From NCBI RefSeq assembly GCF_024609325.1, contig NZ_JANHMQ010000005.1, positions 62,001-126,000 on the forward strand: a stretch of DNA of 64,000 nucleotides. The letters are read 5' to 3'. Both the position numbers and the translations under genes were made by a program. This stretch comes from Geothrix fuzhouensis (GTDB lineage Bacteria > Acidobacteriota > Holophagae > Holophagales > Holophagaceae). Numbering within the stretch: the stretch's first letter is position 1; every line of letters starts with the position of its first letter. The notes under the pieces are model-generated. The model did no database searches. It worked only from the letters and a program-made list of their open reading frames with translations, and had not been told where the DNA came from. Below are positions 54,557-63,788 of the stretch, piece after piece.

Positions 54557-55734
54557 GCCGGGTCCGGCAGCTCCCAGGCCTCCAGCTCCCGGGGCATGGG
54601 TGGCCCGGGGATCAGCTCCCGCAGCCATCCCCGGATCTCGGGGATGCCCGTGCCATGCAAGGCGCAGGCCTGGACGGCCCCAGGATGGCGCTTTTTCAGG
54701 TCCAGCTTCTGGGGCCGGTGAAGGCGGTCCACCTGGTTCAGCACCAGCAGACGGGGCTGGGCGTCGTCGTCCTCGGGCGCGCAGCCGATCTCCCGGAGGG
54801 TGGCGCCCACCACCCGCAGATGCTCCTCCAGGTCCGGATGGGCGGCGTCGGCCACCACCACCAGGGCGTCCGCCGTGCGCACCTCCCCCAAGGTGCTGCG
54901 GAAGGCCGCCACCAGCTGGTGGGGCAACTTGCGGATGAAGCCCACGGTGTCGGCCACCAGGCAGTGCTTGGGCGCGCCGCTGCCCTCGCCGGTCACGACG
55001 TCGAAGTCCTGGCCCAGCCAGGCCTTGCGGGTGGTGGTGTCGAGCGTGGCGAAGAGCAGGTCCCGGGGCTCACCCTCGCCCGTGAGGGCCTTCAGGAGGG
55101 TGGTCTTGCCGGCGTTGGTGTAGCCCACCAGGACCACCCGAGGCAGGCCCTGGGGTCGGCCCTGGCGCTGGGTCTCCCGCACCTGCTCGAGGTGGGTGAG
55201 CTCCCGCTTGAGCTGGCTGATGCGGGTGCGGATCATGCGGCGGTCCACCTCGATCTGCGTCTCACCGGGGCCGCCGCGCAGGCCCACACCGCCGCCCTGG
55301 CGTTCCAGGTGGGTCCAGGCCCCCTTGAGGCGGGGCAGCTCGTACTCGAGCCGGGCCAGTTCCACCTGGGCCTTGGCCTCCCGGGACTGGGCCCGCTGTT
55401 CGAAGATGCTGAGGATGAGGCCCGTGCGGTCCAGGCAGATGAGGTTGGTGAGCTTCACGATGGCGTTCACCTGGCTGCCGCTCAGCTCGTCGTCGCAGAT
55501 GAGGTGGCGAACCCCCTGCCGGGCCGCCTCGTCGGCCAGCGCCTGCAGCTGGCCGGAGCCGTAGAAGGTCCGGGTGGCGATCTGGGACCGCTTCAGGATC
55601 CGCCGGGTCTGGACCTCGAATCCGCAACTCCGGGCGAGTTCGGCCAGTTCCAGGAGGTGATCCTGGATGCGGTCCTCCCGGTCCTCGGGGCCCTGGCGGG
55701 CGATGAGCAGACAGCGGGGAGGGGTTTCGGCCAT
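54547..55734 (-). CDS. hflX: Ribosome-associated GTPase HflX
   Basis: 395 residues. The HflX N-terminal domain (ELARSCGFEVQTRRILKRSQ, GSGQLQALADEA, ICDDELSGSQVNAI) precedes a coiled linker with the GGRGPGETQ-like motif (LRGGPGETQIEVDRR) and the G domain (VGYTNAGKTTLL, DTVGFIRKLPHQLV). HflX splits stalled ribosomes, typically after heat stress. The ATG at 55734 is divergent from the ABC permease. Confidence 0.96.
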   Translation of the reverse strand: MAETPPRCLLIARQGPEDREDRIQDHLLELAELARSCGFEVQTRRILKRSQIATRTFYGSGQLQALADEAARQGVRHLICDDELSGSQVNAIVKLTNLICLDRTGLILSIFEQRAQSREAKAQVELARLEYELPRLKGAWTHLERQGGGVGLRGGPGETQIEVDRRMIRTRISQLKRELTHLEQVRETQRQGRPQGLPRVVLVGYTNAGKTTLLKALTGEGEPRDLLFATLDTTTRKAWLGQDFDVVTGEGSGAPKHCLVADTVGFIRKLPHQLVAAFRSTLGEVRTADALVVVADAAHPDLEEHLRVVGATLREIGCAPEDDDAQPRLLVLNQVDRLHRPQKLDLKKRHPGAVQACALHGTGIPEIRGWLRELIPGPPMPRELEAWELPDPAYS

Positions 55735-55823
55735 GAGGCAAAGCTGCCGTGTCCGAGGGCAATAATCAAGCCCTGGCGCCCGGAAACCATGCCCGGCCTC
55801 CGGGCGGCGGCTACCCTGGAGCC

Positions 55824-57050
55824 ATGCCCTTGTTTGAACGCACCATCGCCGACCGCTATCTGAAGACCCACCGCAAGGGGGCCTTCGTCCGGATCATGGT
55901 CATCCTCACCCGTTTCGGGACGGCCCTGGGCGTCTTCGCCATGGTGGTGACCCTGGCCCTGATGAACGGCATTCGCGATGAGATCCAGGCCACCCTCTAC
56001 AGCGCCACGGCCCACTTCACGGTGTACCACCTGGCCGGCGACATTCCCGACACTGAGGGCGCCCTGAAGACCATCCAGGCCGTCTCCGGGGTCCAGGCCG
56101 CCTCGCCCATCCGGATCGAGAAGGGCCTGCTGCGGCGCACCGACAGCGACATGCCGCCGGAGCCGGTGGTGATCAAGGCCGTGGATCCCGCCACAGCCCA
56201 CGGTACCTCGAGCATCTTTGATTCCATGCAGCCCATCCCCGTGGAGCAGTTGAAAGAGGGCGAGATTATCCTGGGCAAGGAACTGGCCCAGCGTCTCAGC
56301 CTCAAGGTGGGCGACACCGTGGCCCTGGCTTTCTTTCGCTTGGAACTTGGACTGGGCGGCCAGCAGCCCAAGGTGGCGGCCTTCCGCGTAGCGGGGACCT
56401 TCTACAGCCACAGCTCCGAGTACGACAAGGCCTGGGCCTTCATCCACCTGGCGGACGCCATGCGGATTGCCCGGTCCGACGGCCGGGCGGAAATGATCGA
56501 GGTGCGTGCTCAGAGCATCGACCTCATCGAGAAAGTGAAACCCCGGGTGCTGGAGGTACTCGGGCCCGGCTACATGGCCACGGACCTGCGGGAGTCCAAC
56601 AAGACGCTCTTCGCCGCGCTGGCCCTGGAAAAATGGGGATTTGCCGCGGTATTCGGCCTCATCGTGCTGGTGGCGGCCTTCAACATCGTGGCGTCCCTGG
56701 TGCTGCTGGTGACGGAGAAGCGGCGAGACCTGGGCGTCCTGCTGGCCCTGGGGGCCACGCCGAAACAGATCCAGCGGCTCTTCGAGCTGCAGGGCCTGCG
56801 CATCGGCGTCGTGGGCACGGCCTGGGGTCTGGGCACCAGCGTGCCGCTCTGCCTAATCCTCGACCGCTTCAAGCTCCTGAAGCTCCCCGCTGCCGTCTAC
56901 GACTTCATCACCTACATGCCCTTCCGACTCAAGCTCCTGGATATCGTCCTGGTGGCCGTCTTCCCCCTGCTGGTCTCCTGGCTGGCGGCGCGCTACCCCG
57001 CCAAGAAGGCCGCCGCCCTGGACCCCGTCGACGCGCTGAGGGCCGAATGA
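55824..57050 (+). CDS. LolC/E-type ABC transporter permease
   Basis: 408 residues. One helix near the N-terminus (about 25-50) precedes a large periplasmic MacB-PCD-like domain (about 55-260), and three helices follow with the FtsX fold (FGLIVLVAAFNIVASLVLLV, LGVLLALGATPKQI). This is the lipoprotein-releasing permease arrangement. It is coupled to a LolD-type ATPase (ATGA overlap). A single permease gene suggests a homodimer (LolF-like). The start follows CTGGAG. Confidence 0.92.
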   Translation: MPLFERTIADRYLKTHRKGAFVRIMVILTRFGTALGVFAMVVTLALMNGIRDEIQATLYSATAHFTVYHLAGDIPDTEGALKTIQAVSGVQAASPIRIEKGLLRRTDSDMPPEPVVIKAVDPATAHGTSSIFDSMQPIPVEQLKEGEIILGKELAQRLSLKVGDTVALAFFRLELGLGGQQPKVAAFRVAGTFYSHSSEYDKAWAFIHLADAMRIARSDGRAEMIEVRAQSIDLIEKVKPRVLEVLGPGYMATDLRESNKTLFAALALEKWGFAAVFGLIVLVAAFNIVASLVLLVTEKRRDLGVLLALGATPKQIQRLFELQGLRIGVVGTAWGLGTSVPLCLILDRFKLLKLPAAVYDFITYMPFRLKLLDIVLVAVFPLLVSWLAARYPAKKAAALDPVDALRAE

Positions 57051-57697
57051 TCGGACAGCCGCTTTCCATCCAGGGCCTGCACAAGACCTACCCCGGCAAC
57101 GCCCATCCGGTCTTCGACGGCTTCGACCTCGACGTGGCCGCTGGCAACCTCTGCGCCATCGTGGGCGTCTCGGGCGTGGGCAAGACCACCTTGCTGAACT
57201 GCGTGGCGGGGCTGGACCATTGGGAGGGCGGGACCATCACCGTGGGGGGCGGCCCCGTGCCCGAAGGCGCCGAGGCCCGGGCCCTCTATCGCCGCCGCCG
57301 CGTGGGCCTGGCCTTCCAGCAGCCCCACCTGCTTCCCGAATTCACCGTGCGGGAGAACCTCCGCATGCCGCTCCTGATCGACGGCGATGGCTCCGCCGAA
57401 GCCGAAGCCTGGATCGGCCAGCTGCTGGCCACCGTGGGCCTGGGGGATCTCGGCGAGCGTCTGCCCGGCCAGCTCTCTGGCGGCCAGGCGGCCCGGGCGG
57501 GACTGGCCCGCGCCCTGGTGCGCAAGCCCGCCCTCTGGCTGCTGGACGAACCCACCGGCAACCTCGACCCCGCCACGGCGGAAGAGGTGTTTGGCTTCCT
57601 TCTGGGCCTCCACGCCGAGCTGCGGCCCACCACCCTCCTCGTCACCCACAATCCCGGCCTGGCCGAGCGCTGCATGCGGACGGTGCGGCTGGGGTGA
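57047..57697 (+). CDS. lolD: LolD-type ABC transporter ATPase
   Basis: 216 residues. Walker A is GVSGVGKTTL, the signature is LSGGQAARAGLARAL and Walker B is WLLDEPTGNLD, with the LolD/MacB-like pattern AFQQPHLLPEFTVREN. It overlaps the permease stop by 4 nt. Together they should extract lipoproteins from the inner membrane for delivery outward; the symbol is by family. Confidence 0.9.
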   Translation: MIGQPLSIQGLHKTYPGNAHPVFDGFDLDVAAGNLCAIVGVSGVGKTTLLNCVAGLDHWEGGTITVGGGPVPEGAEARALYRRRRVGLAFQQPHLLPEFTVRENLRMPLLIDGDGSAEAEAWIGQLLATVGLGDLGERLPGQLSGGQAARAGLARALVRKPALWLLDEPTGNLDPATAEEVFGFLLGLHAELRPTTLLVTHNPGLAERCMRTVRLG

Positions 57698-57704
57698 TTC
57701 TAGG

Positions 57705-58580
57705 TCAGAGCCCCGCGTCCTCTCGGCTGATGCGGGAGAGCGCCGCCAGGTCCTGTTCGCCGTAGCCCTTGGCCACGGCGGACAGGAGGCGGTCCCGCAG
57801 GAAGCTGGTGATGGGCAGGGGCGCCTGATAAGCCTCGGCGGCACGAAGGGCCAGGCTCACATCCTTGAGGGCCAGCCGCAGGGCAAAGCCCGCGGGCTCG
57901 AAGTCGCCTCGTACCACGGCGCCCCCATAGGCGTCAGCCAGCGGGGACTTCAGCAGGGCCGTGTTGAGGATCTTCAGGGTGGTCTCCGGCGCCACGCCCG
58001 CCTTCTCGCCGAAGGCGAAGGCCTCGCTGAGAGCCTCCACGGCGGTGACAAGGAGGCTGTTTCCCGCCAGTTTCAGGGCGTGGGCCGTGGAGGCCCGGCC
58101 GCCCAGCGGAAAGACGCCCTGGCCCAGGACCTGGAACAGCGGCTGACACTTGGTCACCTGGTCGTCGGGACCGGCAGCCAGGATCCAGAGCTGGCCGGAG
58201 GCCGCCGCGGGCGGGCGGCCGAAGACCGGCGCCGCCACGAAGCCCTGCCCGGCTTCGGCATGGGCCTCCCCCAGGCGGGCGGACGTGGCGATGCCGATGG
58301 TGCTCATGGAGACGTGGACGGCCTCCGGGTCCAGCACCTCCAGCAGACCGCCAGGGCCGAAGGTGATGGCCTCCTCCGCGGCATCGTCCGAGAGCATGGT
58401 GATGGCGACCTCCGCCCCCGCCACGGCCTCCCGCACGGAGCCCGCCACCCGCGCCCCCAGAGCTGCAAAGGGCCGGGCCCTGGCCATGTCCCGGTTGAAC
58501 ACTGACAGTTCGAAGGTGCCCGCCAACCGGCGCGCCATCGGATCGCCCATCCGTCCCAGGCCCAGGAATGCGATGCGCAT
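57705..58580 (-). CDS. NAD(P)-dependent beta-hydroxyacid dehydrogenase
   Basis: 291-residue member of the 3-hydroxyisobutyrate / tartronate-semialdehyde reductase family. The Rossmann start is IAFLGLGRMGDPMARRL, the substrate motif is VHVSMSTIGIATSARL (normally DxSTxxP), and the catalytic Lys is in AHALKLAGNSLL. It resembles GLYR1/succinic-semialdehyde reductase relatives. Substrate not decided. It precedes ruvX in minus-strand order after a 20-bp gap. Confidence 0.88.
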   Translation of the reverse strand: MRIAFLGLGRMGDPMARRLAGTFELSVFNRDMARARPFAALGARVAGSVREAVAGAEVAITMLSDDAAEEAITFGPGGLLEVLDPEAVHVSMSTIGIATSARLGEAHAEAGQGFVAAPVFGRPPAAASGQLWILAAGPDDQVTKCQPLFQVLGQGVFPLGGRASTAHALKLAGNSLLVTAVEALSEAFAFGEKAGVAPETTLKILNTALLKSPLADAYGGAVVRGDFEPAGFALRLALKDVSLALRAAEAYQAPLPITSFLRDRLLSAVAKGYGEQDLAALSRISREDAGL

Positions 58581-58600
58581 GGTCCCTCCGGCTGAAGGTT

Positions 58601-59038
58601 TCAGTCCAGCAGGTTAGCCGGAATCCCCCTGGCCCGCCGATCTTCCAGCAGTTCGCCTAGGATGACGGCCGCCGCGGCCGCATCGAGCATTGCCTTGCGC
58701 TTCTCGGGCTTCACGCCGCGTTCGCGCAGCAGGCGCTCGGCCTCGGCGCTGCTGAGGTGCTCGTTCACCAAACGCAGGGGCAGACCCGTACGGGCGGCCA
58801 GAGCCTCGCCAAAGGCCCGCGCCGCCGGCGCCGTGGCGCTTTCGGCGCCGTCCTTGTGCCGGGGGAGCCCCACCGCCAGGGCCTGCACGCCCTCTTCCTG
58901 GCAGAGCCGGGCCAGACGATCCAGGGTGCGCTCCTGCTCCTGGGGCCAGACCTCGAAGGGCGAGGCCAGGATCTCCAGCTCGTCCGAAAAGGCGAGGCCG
59001 ATCTTCTTCGTGCCGTGGTCAATGGCGAGCCAGCGCAT
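58601..59038 (-). CDS. ruvX: RuvX/YqgF-family nuclease
   Basis: 145 residues with an RNase H fold. The first Asp motif is LAIDHGTKKIGLAFSD, followed by AVGLPRHKDG and RLVNEHLSSAEAE, and the last Asp is MLDAAAAAVIL. It acts in pre-16S rRNA processing and resolves DNA junctions in some species. It is in line with the dehydrogenase downstream and an exported SHOCT-like protein upstream. Confidence 0.95.
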   Translation of the reverse strand: MRWLAIDHGTKKIGLAFSDELEILASPFEVWPQEQERTLDRLARLCQEEGVQALAVGLPRHKDGAESATAPAARAFGEALAARTGLPLRLVNEHLSSAEAERLLRERGVKPEKRKAMLDAAAAAVILGELLEDRRARGIPANLLD

Positions 59039-59065
59039 GACGTCAGACTAGCGGGAACGACCTGG

Positions 59066-59860
59066 CTAGAGGGACTTGAGGATGGCCTCGCGGCGGGCCT
59101 GGTACTCGGCCTCGGTGATGAGGTGGTCATCCCGGAGGCGTTGCAGCGTGCGCAGGCGCTCCGCCGTGGTCTGGTAGGCGGCCTCCTCACGGGGGCCGGG
59201 AGCGGACTTCGGGGCCGGTGCGGGCGCGGCGCTCGGGGCTGGCGCGGGGGCGGCGGGGAGCGGCGCAGCCGCGGGAGGCAGCGCCGCCGCAGCGGGCGGC
59301 AGGGGCAGGACCAGCCAGTCGGGCCGGACCCGTTGTGCGCCCGGCGCCTGGAGGTCGGCGTCCCCCGGCTGGGTGCGGGAGCCGAACACGAAGGTGGGCA
59401 GGGTATTGGATTCCAGCCAGGCGTCCATGAAGGCCAACCGGGCGTCGTGCACCAGCAGGTTCAGGGCGCCGTCCCGCACGAAGATCCGGGCCGTGAGCCC
59501 TTCGGCGCGCATGAGGTAGTGGCCTCGGCGGCTGGTGCTCACCAGCACCACGTCCTGGTTCGGTCCTGCCTGGGCCAGGGCTTCGCTCAGGGCCGGCGCC
59601 AGGGCGGCCACCTCGTCCTTGTAGAAGAGGGGGACCACCTTTCCATCCAGGGTGGCCCGCACGGAGCCCAACAGGGCGGCGAGGCCGCCGGGAGACAGGT
59701 CCACCGGCTGGGCATTGGGTGGGGCTCCGATTTCGGCGGGCACGAGCTTCACATAGGAGAATTCCCCCAGCTTCCACTCGGCGCGGGCATCGGCCTGGAG
59801 CCCGGACGGGGTCAGGGCCAGGAACAGAGCGGTCGTCGCCAGCCAGTGAGCCTGTCGCAT
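59066..59860 (-). CDS. Exported protein with Pro/Ala linker and SHOCT-like C-terminus
   Basis: 264 residues. A signal peptide (MRQAHWLATTALFLALTPSG) leads to a beta-rich domain of about 165 residues (EWKLGEFSYVKLVPAEIG, PTFVFGSRTQPGD) with no recognised family. A Pro/Ala linker (about 190-222) joins it to a short SHOCT-like helical hairpin (LRTLQRLRDDHLITEAEYQA). The ATG at 59860 follows GGAGG. Function unknown. Confidence 0.75.
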   Translation of the reverse strand: MRQAHWLATTALFLALTPSGLQADARAEWKLGEFSYVKLVPAEIGAPPNAQPVDLSPGGLAALLGSVRATLDGKVVPLFYKDEVAALAPALSEALAQAGPNQDVVLVSTSRRGHYLMRAEGLTARIFVRDGALNLLVHDARLAFMDAWLESNTLPTFVFGSRTQPGDADLQAPGAQRVRPDWLVLPLPPAAAALPPAAAPLPAAPAPAPSAAPAPAPKSAPGPREEAAYQTTAERLRTLQRLRDDHLITEAEYQARREAILKSL

Positions 59861-60037
59861 CGGTGCCTCCGGGGGTTGCCCCAGGATAGCGGCATCGGAT
59901 CTCCCGCGGGCGGCTGTGCCCGTGCTGAAGCACCACCCGGGGCTTGGGCCACACGGAGGAGGGCACGAAGCACGGCGGAGGCCAGGCTGCCATGGAGGCC
60001 GTTTCATTCCGGGACCAGACGTGATAGCACGGACCCC

Positions 60038-60529
60038 ATGCCTGCCCCGATGTCCTCACTCTCTTTCGCCACCGGCCTGAGTCGGCTGCGCCTGGCCTGG
60101 ACGGCCGAAGGCATCTGCCTTCTGCGCTTCGTGGACGGCCCCGACCGGGAGGAGGCCGCGCAGGCACCCGCCTGGGTCATGGAGGCCGTTCGGCGTCTGA
60201 TGGCGCACCTGGCGGGCCAGCCTCAGGACCTCGACGGAATCCCCTTGGATCTCTCGGAGCTGACGCCGTTCCAGCAGCGCGTGGCCCAGGTGCTGCGCTC
60301 CACCCAACCCGGCCAGACGCTCACCTACGGCGAGGTGGCCCTGCTGGCGGGGTGCCCCGGCGCGGCCCGGGCCGTGGGCCAGGCCGTGAAGGCGAACCCC
60401 ATCCTCATCCTGGTGCCCTGCCACCGCGTGGTGGCCGCGAACGGCTCTGGCGGCTGGAGCGCCTTCGGGACGCCGAAGCGCAAAGCGCGGCTGCTGGCTT
60501 TGGAACGGCCTGGACGTCAGATCGAGTAG
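60038..60529 (+). CDS. MGMT-family DNA alkyltransferase
   Basis: 163 residues (159 if the ATG at 60050 is used; neither start has a clear Shine-Dalgarno). The active-site motif is ILVPCHRVV, preceded by LTPFQQRVAQVLRSTQPGQTL and GQAVKANP. The N-terminal domain is degenerate and short. It transfers alkyl groups from O6-alkylguanine to its Cys. It is monocistronic, 57 bp before the HExxH gene. Confidence 0.92.
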   Translation: MPAPMSSLSFATGLSRLRLAWTAEGICLLRFVDGPDREEAAQAPAWVMEAVRRLMAHLAGQPQDLDGIPLDLSELTPFQQRVAQVLRSTQPGQTLTYGEVALLAGCPGAARAVGQAVKANPILILVPCHRVVAANGSGGWSAFGTPKRKARLLALERPGRQIE

Positions 60530-60585
60530 ACAACACTTGGGCCGGGTCTGAACATGATCCCTGCATCCACATAATCGGAGTACCC

Positions 60586-61917
60586 GTGTTGACGCGCGCC
60601 CGCCGCTTCCTTGGATTCGTTCTGTATTCACTCGCAGTGGCCGGTGGCGGCACGCCCGCCCCCATCGACCAGGGTTTGGCAACGGCGTTCTTCCATGAGG
60701 CCAAGGCCCTGAGCAGCCGGGATCGCGGGAGACTCTGGGGGAGCCCCCTGTACGGGCCGATGGTGTTCGTGGATCGAGTGTCTCGAAGCGTGGTCGCCAA
60801 TGGGCCGGATGCGAAAGGCGCACTCCAACGATCCGGGGATGTCTGGGAGGGTCACCTGCCAGAAGCGGTGTACATCGCCAACACGGCCATCGCGTGGTCC
60901 GGCGTCCACTGGACCATGGTGGGATGGCCACTTCCAGAGAACAAGCACTCGCGCGAAGCCCTGATGATGCACGAGTGCTTCCATCGGATTCAGAAAAGCT
61001 TGGGCCTTGAGATCCAGAACCGTCCCTGTGGGCACCTTGATTCAACCGATGGACGGGTCTGGCTTCAGCTGGAGTGGCGGGCGCTTGGCGAGGCGCTCCT
61101 GGCGCGTGGGAGCGCCCGTCGTCGCGCCATCCAGGATGCGTTCCTGTTCAGGGCGTACCGCCGGTCCCTCTTCCCAGGAACCGCAGAGGCGGAGCGAGCC
61201 ATGGAATTGACCGAGGGCCTGGCCGAATACACGGGCATCCGCTTGAGCGCCAGGTCCGAGGCCCAGGCTCTCACCGATGCCTTGGTGGATCTCAACCTCG
61301 GCGCTCGGAAGCCCACCTACGTTCGATCTTTTGCTTATGCTTCGGGACCCGCCTACGGCTTGCTGCTGGATTCATCGGCTCCCGGCTGGCGTCGCCACGT
61401 GAAGGACCTGCCGGATCTTGGCGATCTCCTCCAGAAGGCCCTGGCGATCAAGCTCACTCCAGAGTGGAAAGGCCAGGCCCTCGACCGTGCCACGGCTTAT
61501 GGCCTGCGGGATCTCGTCCAGGATGAAACCCGCCGGGAGGATGGAAGGAAGGCCGTGGTGGCGCAGTTCCGATCCAAGCTGGTGGAGGGCCCCGTCCTGA
61601 TCCTGCCTCGCACGGAAGCCCTCCACTACTCCTTCGATCCCAATCACCTGCTTCCCTTGGAGGGGCATGGCACGGTGTATCCAGCCATCCAGGCCAGCGA
61701 TGCCTGGGGCTCCCTTGAGGCCTCTGAAGGAGCGCTGATGACAACCGAGAGCCTCCGCATTCCCGCGCCCGAAGATCCGCAATCCAGGCCCCTCAAGGGG
61801 GCTGGATGGTCTCTGGAACTTACCCCTGGATGGAACCTTGTTCCAGATTCTCGGAAGGGGGACTATCGCCTGGTCCAGGAGCCGGCAAAGCCCGCCCTTA
61901 ATGGCCCGGTCAAGTAG
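60586..61917 (+). CDS. Putative exported HExxH peptidase-like protein
   Basis: 443 residues from GTG at 60586 (GGAG 5 nt upstream; TTG at 60589 also possible). A short signal peptide (TRARRFLGFVLYSLAVAGG) leads to a domain with MMHECFHRIQ (HExxH) near residue 130 and, about 80 residues on, MELTEGLAEYTGIRL, whose Glu could be the third zinc ligand. That pattern suggests a gluzincin, but I recognise no named family. The C-terminal third is beta-rich. Confidence 0.75.
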   Translation: MLTRARRFLGFVLYSLAVAGGGTPAPIDQGLATAFFHEAKALSSRDRGRLWGSPLYGPMVFVDRVSRSVVANGPDAKGALQRSGDVWEGHLPEAVYIANTAIAWSGVHWTMVGWPLPENKHSREALMMHECFHRIQKSLGLEIQNRPCGHLDSTDGRVWLQLEWRALGEALLARGSARRRAIQDAFLFRAYRRSLFPGTAEAERAMELTEGLAEYTGIRLSARSEAQALTDALVDLNLGARKPTYVRSFAYASGPAYGLLLDSSAPGWRRHVKDLPDLGDLLQKALAIKLTPEWKGQALDRATAYGLRDLVQDETRREDGRKAVVAQFRSKLVEGPVLILPRTEALHYSFDPNHLLPLEGHGTVYPAIQASDAWGSLEASEGALMTTESLRIPAPEDPQSRPLKGAGWSLELTPGWNLVPDSRKGDYRLVQEPAKPALNGPVK

Positions 61918-61973
61918 GCTGCTCCTTCGCAAGCCACAATCCTGCCTTGGTATGCCTCAGTGGGTTAACGCCG

Positions 61974-62633
61974 TTACAGGCGGTTGATGTCTCGCGTCTC
62001 CAGGAAGGCCTTCGGCGCTTCTTCCAGTCCCGCGCGGAGCATGGCCCGGCCAAGTTGTTCGGTGGTCGTGAGGCTGTCCGGGAACAGGGCCTTCAGGATC
62101 GGGAAGAAGGGCCCCAGCACCCGGTAGAGGATGCGGTAGAGCTTCGTGCTCGAGGTGATGCCGTGGAGCGGCTGGATGGTGCCGGGACGGAAGAGATACA
62201 CCGCCTTGAAGGGCAGCCGAAGCAGGGCATTCTCGGTCGCACCCTTGACCCGCGCCCACATGACGCGGCCGCGCTCCGTGCTGTCGGTCCCGGCGCCGGA
62301 GACATAGCTGAACGTCATCCCGGGATTGAGGCGGGACAGGGTCCCGGCCGCGGCCAGCGTCATCTCGTAGGTCACGCGGCGATAGGCGTCCTCGGTCAGG
62401 CCCGCCGAGGAAACGCCCAGGCAAAAGAAGCAGGCGTCCAGGCCGGACAGGTCGGCCTCGATCGGACCATAGTCGAAGAAATCCGTATGGACGAGCTCCT
62501 TCAGCTTCGCGTGCTTCTGGCTCGTGGGTCGGCGAACGAGAGATACGATCTGGGTGACCCGCGGATCGAGCAGGCACTCGCGCAGGACACCCTGACCGAT
62601 CATGCCCGTGGCACCGAAAAGCAGGACCTTCAT
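61974..62633 (-). CDS. NAD(P)-binding Rossmann protein (atypical SDR)
   Basis: 219 residues. The start KVLLFGATGMIGQGVLREC is a GxxGxxG nucleotide-binding motif; FSYVSGAGTD and the Y-x-F-R-P region resemble HTATIP2/TIP30-like and NmrA-like proteins. No clear catalytic triad of classical SDRs is seen. GGAGG precedes the ATG at 62633. It overlaps the MBL-fold gene upstream by 4 nt, so the two are coupled. Confidence 0.85.
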   Translation of the reverse strand: MKVLLFGATGMIGQGVLRECLLDPRVTQIVSLVRRPTSQKHAKLKELVHTDFFDYGPIEADLSGLDACFFCLGVSSAGLTEDAYRRVTYEMTLAAAGTLSRLNPGMTFSYVSGAGTDSTERGRVMWARVKGATENALLRLPFKAVYLFRPGTIQPLHGITSSTKLYRILYRVLGPFFPILKALFPDSLTTTEQLGRAMLRAGLEEAPKAFLETRDINRL

Positions 62634-63772
62634 GGGAGACCTCCCTGGAGGAGAGCGGGCCGTCCGTCCAGCGTGGCACGGATGGGAACCTCCGCCCCGG
62701 TCTTCCAAGGCAGGTCGGGCCACCAACGCTGGTGGGGCGGGGTCTCAGGCTCGAAGCCCTCGCCGGGCCGTGGTATCGCCACGGTGGCGCCGACCTGACC
62801 AGCCGCCGCGAGCACCCGCTCCACGGGTTCGGTCCAGCCATGGGCGGCCAGATCGAAGAGGCCCCAGTGGATGGGCAGCAGCACCCGGCCGCGCACCATA
62901 CTGAGGGCCGCCACGGCCTGCTCGGGCCCCAGGTGCCAGTCCGGCCAGGCCGGGTTGTAGGCGCCGGCCTCGATCATGGCCAGGTCGAAGGGCCCCAGGC
63001 GCTCGCCGATGTCCGCCAGGCCCTGGAACATGCCCGTGTCGCCGGAGAAGTAGACGCGATGGCGGGAACCGAGAAAGGCGAAGCCACCCCAGAGGGTCTT
63101 GTCCTTGTCCCGCAGGCCGCGACCCGAGGCATGGCGGGCCGGGACGAGCACCACCTCCAGCTCGCCCACCTGGATCGATTCCCACCAGTCCAGCTCGGTG
63201 ATGCGGGCGGTCGGCACGCCCCGGCGCACCAGCCGCGCGCCCACGCCCAGGGGTACCACGAACCGCGTGTCCCAGTCCTTCATGCGGCGCAGGGTGCTCT
63301 CGTCCAGGTGGTCGTAGTGGTCGTGGGAGATGGCCACCACCTGGGGCACGGGCACCTCCTCCAGGGGAATGAGGGGCGCGTAGAAGCGGCGTGGCCCGGC
63401 CCAGCGCACGGGCGAGGCCCGCCGGCCCCACATGGGATCCGTGAGGACGCGCGTGCCGTCCACCTCCAGGTACACCGTGGAATGGCCCAGCCAGGTGGCC
63501 CGCAGGCCCGAAGGGGCGGCCGCTTCCAGCTCGGCGCGGGTGGGGCACACGACGGGCAGGGTTTCCCGGGGCGTCGAATGCCGGTCCCGCCGAAAGAGGC
63601 TGCCGATGGCCCCCCCCGTGTCGGTCCAAAGGGGCTGGGGATTGCGGAAGCGCCCATCGCGCCACTGCGGGGATTGGGGGGATCGGTCCATGCGGGAACT
63701 CCTGAGGAAGTCGGGGGAGGAACCGGCGGCCCAGAAGCCCCCGGCCACCGCGGCGGAAAAGAGCAGGGCCAC
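62630..63772 (-). CDS. Metallo-beta-lactamase-fold hydrolase (NAPE-PLD/UlaG-like)
   Basis: 380 residues if the GTG at 63772 is used, which includes a hydrophobic N-terminus (ALLFSAAVAGGFWAAG); 353 from the ATG at 63691, which has a better Shine-Dalgarno (AGGAG). The metal motif SHDHYDHLD is followed by HASGRG, FSGDTGMF and LLPIHWGLFD, typical of N-acyl-phosphatidylethanolamine phospholipase-like enzymes. The hydrophobic segment suggests membrane attachment. It lies downstream of an SDR gene and is coupled to the Rossmann protein gene. Confidence 0.9.
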   Translation of the reverse strand: MALLFSAAVAGGFWAAGSSPDFLRSSRMDRSPQSPQWRDGRFRNPQPLWTDTGGAIGSLFRRDRHSTPRETLPVVCPTRAELEAAAPSGLRATWLGHSTVYLEVDGTRVLTDPMWGRRASPVRWAGPRRFYAPLIPLEEVPVPQVVAISHDHYDHLDESTLRRMKDWDTRFVVPLGVGARLVRRGVPTARITELDWWESIQVGELEVVLVPARHASGRGLRDKDKTLWGGFAFLGSRHRVYFSGDTGMFQGLADIGERLGPFDLAMIEAGAYNPAWPDWHLGPEQAVAALSMVRGRVLLPIHWGLFDLAAHGWTEPVERVLAAAGQVGATVAIPRPGEGFEPETPPHQRWWPDLPWKTGAEVPIRATLDGRPALLQGGLP

Positions 63773-63788
63773 GGTTTTGCGGAAACGG

